From positions 1 to 9,805 of the forward strand of contig JBLIOB010000147.1 of assembly GCA_047639575.1 (NCBI GenBank): DNA of 9,805 nucleotides, read 5' to 3'. Shown piece by piece: positions 1-5,605 of the stretch (its first letter is position 1; every line of letters begins with the position of its first letter). The notes under the pieces are model-generated. The model saw nothing but the letters and a program-made list of their open reading frames with translations, ran no database searches and was not told the origin of the DNA. Both the position numbers and the translations under genes were made by a program. The DNA comes from JBLIOB01 sp047639575 (GTDB lineage Bacteria; Bacteroidota; Bacteroidia; Flavobacteriales_D; Parvicellaceae).

Positions 1-753
1 CCAGGCATGTATTCTTTTGATTGGAAAACGCGATCTAGAACGAGAAGTAAGAGTTACGATAAAAGTAAAAAGGAACTAGTTGACTTTATGAATGAGTCTG
101 CAGCTTATGCTGATATAAAACATCCTAAAAAAAAGGATTTGAGATTCGAAGCAATGGTTGGTTTGTTTTCAGGAGCCAAAAGAGTTTTTGTTCATGCAGA
201 TTTTGTAAAGGAGATTCAAGACATCATTGAGTTCAAAAAGAAGTATGAGATCGAGAACTTAGTAATTGTAGGCGGTTATGATAGCCACTTAGTTGCCGAG
301 AACTTGAAAAACAACAACGTTCCGATTGTACTAAGAAGACTACATAGTTTACCAATGTATGCTGAAGACGATGTTGATTTACCCTATAAACTTCCAAAAA
401 TGCTTCAAGATGCCGGAGTTAAATTCTGCTTAAATAATGCAGGAGGCATGGAGCAAATGGGTACTAGAAACTTACCGTTTTACGCTGGTACTGCTGCAGC
501 TTATGGACTGTCTTACGAAGAAGCGGTTGCAAGTATTACCTTAAGCACTGCTGAAATCCTAGGAATGGAAGAGACCATTGGAAGTTTAGAAGTTGGCAAA
601 GATGCTACGCTTGTTGTTTCTAAAGGAGATGCGCTAGACATGCGAACTAACAAGATCACTACAGCAATGGTTCAAGGTCGTTTTGTAAGCACTACCAACC
701 ATCAAGATGTTCTGTACAATAAGTACAAAACCAAGTATGGGTTAAACGATTAA
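1..753 (+). CDS. Imidazolonepropionase-like amidohydrolase, C-terminal part (5' end outside the window)
   Basis: The reading frame is open from base 1 and the first visible Met (base 7) is not a convincing start, so the gene is cut by the edge. About 250 residues are visible, against roughly 400 or more for the family. Counting from that Met, visible marks of the amidohydrolase superfamily are FVHAD (His63), GGYDSH (His94), the ARNLPF-like stretch TRNLPFYAGTAAAYGLS and the closing signature GSLEVGKDATLVVSKGDALD, which builds the small beta domain next to the TIM barrel. Family members are metal-dependent hydrolases of C-N bonds in cyclic amides or peptides; the substrate cannot be named here. 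Where many amidohydrolases carry a catalytic Asp after the last barrel strand, this one reads CLNNAGG. The N-terminal HxH metal site is outside the window. No clear terminator follows the stop codon. Confidence 0.88.
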   Translation, partial: PGMYSFDWKTRSRTRSKSYDKSKKELVDFMNESAAYADIKHPKKKDLRFEAMVGLFSGAKRVFVHADFVKEIQDIIEFKKKYEIENLVIVGGYDSHLVAENLKNNNVPIVLRRLHSLPMYAEDDVDLPYKLPKMLQDAGVKFCLNNAGGMEQMGTRNLPFYAGTAAAYGLSYEEAVASITLSTAEILGMEETIGSLEVGKDATLVVSKGDALDMRTNKITTAMVQGRFVSTTNHQDVLYNKYKTKYGLND

Positions 754-804
754 TCTACACTTTCCGTTCATTCAAAGACGTTTTCATTGACACTATCTAA
801 ATGA

Positions 805-835
805 TTTGCACAGCCTGTGTGGAGGATTACTTTTG
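805..835 (+). promoter_or_regulatory. Bacteroidota-type promoter (TTTG - N19 - TACTTTTG)
   Basis: TTTG at 805-808 is followed 19 bases later by TACTTTTG at 828-835. This matches the known Bacteroidota sigma factor consensus of a -33 TTTG and a -7 TAnnTTTG at every defined position. The expected transcription start falls near 841, exactly where an RNA stem begins. The spacer carries a short palindrome, CACAG-C-CTGTG at 809-819. No protein gene of normal size starts nearby, so the promoter seems to serve the small RNA at 841-1020. Confidence 0.72.
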
Positions 836-840
836 CACCT

Positions 841-1020
841 GTTTTTCAATCAAATGAATCAGCTAAATGAGGGTTTAGCTTCAGATTACATGAAAAACAA
901 CCTTGACCAAAAAAGAGTGTTGAAAAGGGGATTTGCAAGTGGTTAGTAGTAGTTGCAAATCAGGTCAGGATATTCTATAAATGAATATAAAAAAGGGCAG
1001 CTGAGGAGCTGCTCTTTTTT
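841..1020 (+). ncRNA. Candidate structured small RNA of about 180 nt
   Basis: This fills most of the 334-base gap between the amidohydrolase and rnpA; bases 754-804 show nothing I recognise. It starts about 6 bases after a consensus -7 box and ends in an intrinsic terminator. Between them I find a chain of compatible hairpins. Outer stem 841-848/891-898 (8 bp) encloses 861-867/874-880 (7 bp, 6-base loop) with a further 4 bp at 857-860/884-887. Stem 901-908/963-969 (7 bp, one bulged base) encloses 930-938/953-961 (9 bp, 14-base loop). Hairpin 970-975/983-988 (6 bp) abuts the terminator stem. A purine-rich single-stranded stretch lies at 909-929. The size would suit a 6S-type regulator, but the 5' and 3' ends do not pair with each other as in canonical 6S RNA. 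I do not recognise the family. A 30-codon ORF (854-946) overlaps and is the main alternative. Confidence 0.6.
989..1020 (+). terminator. Strong intrinsic terminator
   Basis: Arms 989-1002 (AAAAAAGGGCAGCT) and 1007-1020 (AGCTGCTCTTTTTT) pair over 14 positions with a single G-U wobble around a 4-base GAGG loop, and the second arm ends in a run of six T. The A-tract and T-tract are symmetrical, so it could also act on the - strand. It closes the small RNA transcript and separates it from rnpA. Confidence 0.88.
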
Positions 1021-1047
1021 GTTTGCATAAAACACAGAACATATTTG
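1018..1047 (+). promoter_or_regulatory. Possible rnpA promoter (TTTG - N18 - CATATTTG)
   Basis: TTTG at 1018-1021 is made by the T-run of the terminator plus the next base. After 18 bases comes CATATTTG at 1040-1047, one mismatch from TAnnTTTG. A start near 1053 would give rnpA a leader of about 35 bases. The one mismatch and the overlap with the terminator tail keep confidence moderate. Confidence 0.4.
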
Positions 1048-1087
1048 TTAATCTTCTTCGATATCCATCAGGTAATCTTTACCTTCA

Positions 1088-1501
1088 TTGACCGTGACCG
1101 AAATTCTAACATTACCGAAAAAAACGCACTTGAAGTCGAAGGTGTTAATAGATGGTCTTTTCAATTCTGGAAAGTCGGAAAAAGCGGGTCCCGTTATTGT
1201 TCTTTGGAATAATGCGGAATTACCGAATGACGAACCCATTCATGTGGGCTTTTCTGTTCCTAAAAGAAAATTCAAGCGTGCGGTAGATAGAAACCGCATC
1301 AAAAGACAGATGAGAGAGGTGTACCGAATGAACCAAACAGGGTTATATCGGTTACTGAAGGATAAGGAACAGCAGTTAGCGATTTTTATTATTTACCGAG
1401 GAAGCCACAACTACACTTATAAAGCGCTCGAAGGCAAAATAATTGTAATTTTAAAACGTTTAGAAAACGAATTAAGGAAGGAACTTAACAATGATCAATA
1501 A
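1088..1501 (+). CDS. rnpA: Ribonuclease P protein component
   Basis: This 137-residue basic protein is the protein cofactor of RNase P, which binds the catalytic RNA and helps it cleave the 5' leader from precursor tRNAs. The family signature is clear: VGFSVPKRKFKRAVDRNRIK at about 53-72, including the RNR motif at 68-70, followed by RQMREVYR. The N-terminal LPKKTHLKSK-LFNSGKS segment is also typical. Length fits the usual 110-140 residues. The frame opens just after a TAA at 1073-1075 and contains no ATG before the conserved region, so the start is TTG at 1088 or GTG at 1094. The last 11 bases overlap the S41 protease gene. rnpA usually sits beside rpmH in other phyla; pairing with an S41 protease is, from memory, a Flavobacteriia arrangement. 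Confidence 0.95.
   Translation: MTVTEILTLPKKTHLKSKVLIDGLFNSGKSEKAGPVIVLWNNAELPNDEPIHVGFSVPKRKFKRAVDRNRIKRQMREVYRMNQTGLYRLLKDKEQQLAIFIIYRGSHNYTYKALEGKIIVILKRLENELRKELNNDQ
1474..1483 (+). promoter_or_regulatory. Shine-Dalgarno-like site inside the rnpA 3' end
   Basis: AAGGAAGGAA ends 7 bases before the ATG at 1491, a good spacing. Such sites are uncommon in Bacteroidota and the other starts in this window lack one. It supports ATG 1491 as the protease start and may allow re-initiation by ribosomes finishing rnpA. Confidence 0.5.
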
Positions 1502-3179
1502 AATATTTTCTAGGTTGAAAAAACCACGAGCGATTATCGCCATACTCATACTAGGTTTGATAATCCCATTGTTCTATTCTTTCGTTCCAAAAGAGCAATC
1601 AGACTTATTTGAAATCACCAAGAACTTGAGTATTTTCAGTTCTATCTACAAAGAAATTGATCTGTACTATGTAGAAGAAGTGGAGCCTGGAGAGCTCATG
1701 AAAACTGGGTTGGATGCGATGTTAAAGTCGTTAGACCCGTATACCAATTACATCCCTGAATCTAGAATTGAAGATTATCGATTAATGACCACTGGAGAAT
1801 ATGGAGGTATCGGTTCTTTGATTCGAAGAGACGAAGATTTTGTAATTATATCGGAACCTTATGAAGGATATCCTGCTCACAAAGCTGGACTTGAGGCCGG
1901 AGATAAAATTGTGGAGGTTGACGGAAAAGACGTTAAAGGGAAAAACACAAGAGAAATTAGTGCACTATTAAAAGGCCAATCAGGTACTTCGTTAACGCTT
2001 AAAATTGATCGGGCAGGGGAGATTTCAGATTATGATTTAGTTAGAGAAAAAGTCAAATTGGCTGATGTACCTTACTCAGGAATGATTGATGAAGAAAAGA
2101 AAATTGGGTACTTAAAATTGAATTCATTTACTAATACAGCTAGTGCAAGTGTTCGAAAAGCCATCAACGATTTGAAAGCAAAGGGCATGGAAAAATTGGT
2201 GTTTGATTTAAGAGGAAACGGTGGAGGGCTCTTAAACGAGGCGGTAAACATTGTCAATTTCTTCGTTCCTAAAGGTACTGCGGTAGTGGAGACCAAAGGA
2301 AGAGTTGAACAAGTTAACCGTACCTATAAAACAGAGAATCAGCCGTTAGATACAGAGATGCCGGTGATTGTTTTGGTTGATGGTATGTCTGCCTCGGCTT
2401 CAGAAATTGTAGCAGGATCGATTCAAGATTTAGATCGAGGTGTTGTTGTTGGAATGAACTCTTACGGAAAAGGGTTAGTTCAGCAAACGAAAAACCTAGA
2501 GTACAACGCGAAAGTAAAATTAACGATTGCCAAATACTACACTCCTTCAGGAAGATGTATTCAGCGATTAGATTATTCGGCAAACGATGATGATGGAAGC
2601 GGCACTGCTGTTGCAGATTCTTTAATCGCATTGTATAAAACGAAGAACGGCAGAGACGTAAAAGATGGTCGAGGAATTGACCCGGATGTTACAGTTGATC
2701 CTGGTGTTTATAGTAGACTAACCGCTACTTTGGTAACGAGCAACTTGGTGTTCGATTTTGCAACCGAATACAAAAAGAGTCATGATTCTATTGCCCCAGC
2801 TAAAGACTATGTATTTAATGACGAAGCGTATAAAGCATTCACTGCTTTTCTATCCGATAAGGAATACGATTACAAAAATGAATCGGAAGAATTCCTAGAG
2901 CGTTTGAAAAAAATTGTAAAAGAAGAAAAGTACTTTGAAGACGCGAAAGCAGAGATAGCTGCTTTAGAGAGTAAGCTTAAAGCTGATAAAACAGCAGACC
3001 TTGATCGCTATCAGGAAGAGATTATAGAAATTCTTGAAAATGAAGTTGCTTCCCGTTATTACTATCAAAACGGAAGAATAGAAGTCGCTGTAAAAAGAGA
3101 CCCCTACATTACTCGGGCAATAAGTCTATTCGATGATATGAACCAATATAATGGTATCTTAGACGGCTCTATCAAGTAA
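1491..3179 (+). CDS. S41 family C-terminal processing peptidase (PDZ domain, periplasmic)
   Basis: This 562-residue serine protease belongs to the CtpA/Prc type, which cuts near the C termini of exported proteins. Residues 13-31 form one hydrophobic segment after a basic N terminus, a signal anchor or uncleaved signal that puts the enzyme in the periplasm. A PDZ domain spans about 95-180 (GEYGGIGSLI, AGLEAGDKIVEVDGKDV). The catalytic core includes FDLRGNGGGLLNEAV at 238-252, then VDGMSASASEI with Ser302 and SYGKGLVQQ with Lys327. The Ser-Lys spacing of 25 and Gln331 four residues after Lys match the Ser/Lys/Gln arrangement known in CtpB and Prc. A charged helical tail (about 440-562) is longer than in minimal CtpA and probably helps assembly or substrate access (inference). 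The gene overlaps rnpA and is followed 6 bases later by the ligase-like gene, so the three may be one transcript. The substrate is unknown. Confidence 0.95.
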   Translation: MINKIFSRLKKPRAIIAILILGLIIPLFYSFVPKEQSDLFEITKNLSIFSSIYKEIDLYYVEEVEPGELMKTGLDAMLKSLDPYTNYIPESRIEDYRLMTTGEYGGIGSLIRRDEDFVIISEPYEGYPAHKAGLEAGDKIVEVDGKDVKGKNTREISALLKGQSGTSLTLKIDRAGEISDYDLVREKVKLADVPYSGMIDEEKKIGYLKLNSFTNTASASVRKAINDLKAKGMEKLVFDLRGNGGGLLNEAVNIVNFFVPKGTAVVETKGRVEQVNRTYKTENQPLDTEMPVIVLVDGMSASASEIVAGSIQDLDRGVVVGMNSYGKGLVQQTKNLEYNAKVKLTIAKYYTPSGRCIQRLDYSANDDDGSGTAVADSLIALYKTKNGRDVKDGRGIDPDVTVDPGVYSRLTATLVTSNLVFDFATEYKKSHDSIAPAKDYVFNDEAYKAFTAFLSDKEYDYKNESEEFLERLKKIVKEEKYFEDAKAEIAALESKLKADKTADLDRYQEEIIEILENEVASRYYYQNGRIEVAVKRDPYITRAISLFDDMNQYNGILDGSIK

Positions 3180-3185
3180 TAGAAT

Positions 3186-4763
3186 TTGCTGGGAAAACGC
3201 TTTCATCATTTTATATACCTACTATCTCTAGCCTTACTGGTAATAGGCTTGTCTACCTCAGAATTTTTGATGAGTGTGGCCTCTATTATGCTGGCCGCAA
3301 ATTGGCTGTTCGAAGCTGGATTTAAAGCCAAATTTGCTCGGTTAAAAGAGAATAAAATAGCGGTCATTCTTACTTTCCTATTTTTTATTTATGTGATCTG
3401 GATGGCAGGAACATCCAATATCGATGAAGGACTTAAGGAGTTAAGAATCAGACTGCCTCTTCTTCTATTTCCAATCGTGTTAGGAAGTATACCTAGGTTC
3501 TCTGAGTCTGTATTAGCTTGGGTTGCAAGAGTTTTCGTTGCAGGAACATTAGTTAGCACTTTGATTAGTTTAGGGGTGTATGTGGAAGTGATTCCCACAA
3601 AAGCAGATCTAATTGATGTACGAAACATCTCGATTTTTATATCCCATATTCGGCTAAGCTTACTGATATGTGTGGCAATGATTATCTCTATTTATTTCAT
3701 TGTAAAACGAAAAGAACATCGGATAATCTATTCACTAATTATATTATGGTTTGTGGCTTTTTTGTATCTGATTCAATCAGCTACTGGCTTTATAATCTTA
3801 TTTGCTTTGCTTGGTTTCGTTGCGCTTTATTCCTTAAAAGAATTGAAAACGAAAGCGTTGAAATATGGAGTTTTCATTCTGGCTACGGGAGTTTTTTCAA
3901 TGGGGCTTATTTACGTATGGAACGCGAAAGAAAATTATTACAAAGTGAGTGAAGTTATGTGTAATTCACCGCTGGTTTCTACTCAACAAGGAGAGCCTTA
4001 TTTTCACGATTTAAACAACATTCAACTGGAGAATAATAACTATATCTGGCGGAACATCCATTTTGAAAGCATGCGGGCTGCATGGAATGAAGTCTCTCCA
4101 ATGAAAGTAAGTGGGGAAGACAGAAAGGGTCAACCCATAGAGGCGACCTTGATAAGGTATTTAACGTCTAAGGGGGTGTGTAAAGATCGTGATGGAGTAG
4201 AAGGGTTAACGCCATTAGATATCAACGAGATTGAAAGTGGAAATGCCTCGGCCGTAGCACCTAAAATGGGACTACAAAAAAGACTAAACGAAATTTTCTG
4301 GGAATTTGATGCATATGCTAATGGGTCCAACCCAAGTGGCAATAGTGTAGTTATGCGCCTTGAATTCTGGAAAACAGCTAAGGCGGTAATTGGAGAGAAC
4401 TTCTTGTTTGGAGTAGGCACAGGAGATGGTAAACAGGAAATGCAAATCATGTATGAAAAGACAAATTCAGTATTAAATACTGAATGGAGATTAGGCTCTC
4501 ATAATGAGTTTCTTTCAACTTGGGTGAAAACGGGAATGGTTGGATTTTTAATATTTATGATCGCATTCTTATATCCTCTGTCTCAAAAGAAAAACTGGAA
4601 TTTCATTTATATTTCTTTTTTCTTAATCGCTGGGATTTCGTTTCTCGCGGAAAACACATTAGAGACACAGCCAGGAGTTACCTTTTTTGGATTCTTTAAT
4701 TGTTGGCTACTGTTTCAGGGAATATCTCGAAAAAAAGCGAGTAAAGTTTCAGATAAGATTTAA
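3186..4763 (+). CDS. O-antigen ligase-like (Wzy_C/WaaL family) membrane protein
   Basis: This 525-residue multi-pass inner-membrane protein has about nine hydrophobic segments before residue 246, a large loop at about 247-446 and about three segments to residue 512. The end of the loop carries the family marks: MRLEFWKTAKAVIGENFLFG (Arg391) and WRLGSHNEFLSTWVKTG, whose His439 aligns with the His essential in WaaL. These enzymes move a glycan from undecaprenyl diphosphate to lipid A-core, or polymerise O units, on the periplasmic side. The loop segment TLIRYLTSKG and two cysteines (259, 332) resemble other Bacteroidota ligases as I remember them. The start is TTG 3186: TAG blocks the frame at 3180, and beginning at the next ATG (3270) would delete the first membrane segment. 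It lies 6 bases after the protease stop and points at the convergent glycosyltransferase. Ligase and polymerase cannot be told apart from sequence. Confidence 0.85.
   Translation: MLGKRFHHFIYLLSLALLVIGLSTSEFLMSVASIMLAANWLFEAGFKAKFARLKENKIAVILTFLFFIYVIWMAGTSNIDEGLKELRIRLPLLLFPIVLGSIPRFSESVLAWVARVFVAGTLVSTLISLGVYVEVIPTKADLIDVRNISIFISHIRLSLLICVAMIISIYFIVKRKEHRIIYSLIILWFVAFLYLIQSATGFIILFALLGFVALYSLKELKTKALKYGVFILATGVFSMGLIYVWNAKENYYKVSEVMCNSPLVSTQQGEPYFHDLNNIQLENNNYIWRNIHFESMRAAWNEVSPMKVSGEDRKGQPIEATLIRYLTSKGVCKDRDGVEGLTPLDINEIESGNASAVAPKMGLQKRLNEIFWEFDAYANGSNPSGNSVVMRLEFWKTAKAVIGENFLFGVGTGDGKQEMQIMYEKTNSVLNTEWRLGSHNEFLSTWVKTGMVGFLIFMIAFLYPLSQKKNWNFIYISFFLIAGISFLAENTLETQPGVTFFGFFNCWLLFQGISRKKASKVSDKI
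4465..4485. repeat. 21-bp near-perfect palindrome inside the ligase gene
   Basis: Arms ATTCAGTATT (4465-4474) and AATACTGAAT (4476-4485) are exact reverse complements around one A at 4475. It codes for the residues just before WRLGSHNEF of the ligase. The symmetry exceeds what the protein requires. It may be a binding site, an mRNA hairpin or chance. Confidence 0.8.
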
Positions 4764-4798
4764 CGATTAAAGTAGAAGATGAAGAACCAAGAAAATTC

Positions 4799-5563
4799 TT
4801 AGTTTTTCTTCTGAATTTCTCGAAGCTTCACATACTTAAGAAAAGTAGCATGCGCTGAATTCCTGGCTATAACCCAGCCATAATAACCATCCAGGATGCC
4901 AAGTTTTAAGATGAAAATTTTGAAAAATTGAAATTTGGGTCTGAAGAATATTTTAATTAAATCAGATCGCATGCCTTTTTTATAATAGGCTTCCGCAGAA
5001 ATGTCTGTAAAATAATTGATCTGCTTAACGTGTTCGTTTAAGTTGTAATAGGTGTAGTGTAAAATGTCTCCATTCAATTGTTTGGTTGTAGCACCTTCAT
5101 TCATTTGATAAAAATCATGTGGGTTAATTCCACCCCAAAACCCCTTAGAAGTGTCCCACAATCTTAATTTTCGATCTGGATACCACCCGCCATGTTTGAT
5201 CCATTTTCCACAGAAACTGTTTAAACGATTCATTGAATAACCATCATGCGTCCAATTTGATTTTATATCTAACACGTCAATTTGGAGTTGTTTGTCTAAC
5301 TCTTCATCAGCATCTAACGAAAGTACGTATGGAAATTTTGCCTGGGTAATGGCCCAATTCTTTTGTTCAATATGACCGGCAAACTTGTGCTCTATAAACT
5401 TCACTCCAGCACTTTGACAAATCTCTTTTGTTCGGTCTGTTGAAAACGAATCTACCACCACAATTTCGTCTGCGACATTTGCCACAGAATCCAAGCACCG
5501 CTGGATATTACGCTCTTCATTGAAGGTAATAATCACTACTGATATTTGAACTGAATTCGCCAT
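4799..5563 (-). CDS. Family 2 glycosyltransferase, WaaE/KdtX-like
   Basis: The 254-residue protein has a complete GT-A fold signature: ISVVIITFNEERNIQRCLDS at 7-26, ADEIVVVDSFSTDRT at 31-45 and the metal/nucleotide-sugar binding LSLDADEEL with Asp84-x-Asp86. WYPDRKLRLWD at 127-137 and the GINPHDF segment are typical of the WaaE subgroup, some of which add glucose to the inner LPS core. The length is normal for that group. No signal peptide is present; the C-terminal basic and aromatic helix region (about 205-245) suggests peripheral binding to the inner membrane. It uses an NDP-sugar in the cytosol, probably for LPS core or surface glycan. It is the only - strand gene among the glycan genes, ending 35 bases from the ligase stop and starting 42 bases from the next transferase start. 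The acceptor is unknown. Confidence 0.9.
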   Translation of the reverse strand: MANSVQISVVIITFNEERNIQRCLDSVANVADEIVVVDSFSTDRTKEICQSAGVKFIEHKFAGHIEQKNWAITQAKFPYVLSLDADEELDKQLQIDVLDIKSNWTHDGYSMNRLNSFCGKWIKHGGWYPDRKLRLWDTSKGFWGGINPHDFYQMNEGATTKQLNGDILHYTYYNLNEHVKQINYFTDISAEAYYKKGMRSDLIKIFFRPKFQFFKIFILKLGILDGYYGWVIARNSAHATFLKYVKLREIQKKN

Positions 5564-5571
5564 GAACGGGC

Positions 5572-5579
5572 TAAAGTTA
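5572..5579 (-). promoter_or_regulatory. Possible -7 box for the WaaE-like gene
   Basis: Read on the - strand this is TAACTTTA, one mismatch from TAnnTTTG, ending 8 bases before the ATG at 5563. I see no good -33 TTTG at the right distance. A start here would leave a leader of only a few bases. Confidence 0.3.
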
Positions 5580-5591
5580 ACGAAATCGAAC

Positions 5592-5599
5592 TAGCTTTG
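5592..5599 (+). promoter_or_regulatory. Possible -7 box for the second glycosyltransferase (leaderless?)
   Basis: TAGCTTTG matches TAnnTTTG exactly and ends 6 bases before the ATG at 5606. Transcription would be expected to start at or next to that ATG, giving a leaderless message. The -33 element is not convincing, which limits confidence. Confidence 0.42.
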
Positions 5600-5605
5600 T
5601 TGCCT

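Noticed and set aside
7..9. ATG at base 7 as the start of the amidohydrolase
   Set aside because: The frame is open to base 1 and the visible protein lacks the whole N-terminal half of the family, so this Met is internal.
841..1020. Assignment of the small RNA as tmRNA, RNase P RNA or SRP RNA
   Set aside because: It is too short for tmRNA or RNase P RNA, and I see no tRNA-like ends or the conserved SRP tip. Being next to rnpA is not evidence for rnpB.
1048..1239. - strand ORF opposite rnpA
   Set aside because: It is antisense to conserved rnpA sequence and its product shows no recognisable features.
3668..3952. 94-codon + strand ORF inside the ligase gene
   Set aside because: It is out of frame with a clear membrane protein gene and its product has no family features.
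4764..4798. Bidirectional terminator between the convergent ligase and WaaE-like genes
   Set aside because: Only a loose A/T-rich inverted match (AGAAAA and TTTTCT) is present, with no GC stem.
5597..5605. TTG 5597 as the start of the second glycosyltransferase
   Set aside because: It adds only three residues, lies in the TAGCTTTG box, and ATG 5606 starts exactly at the first conserved strand.
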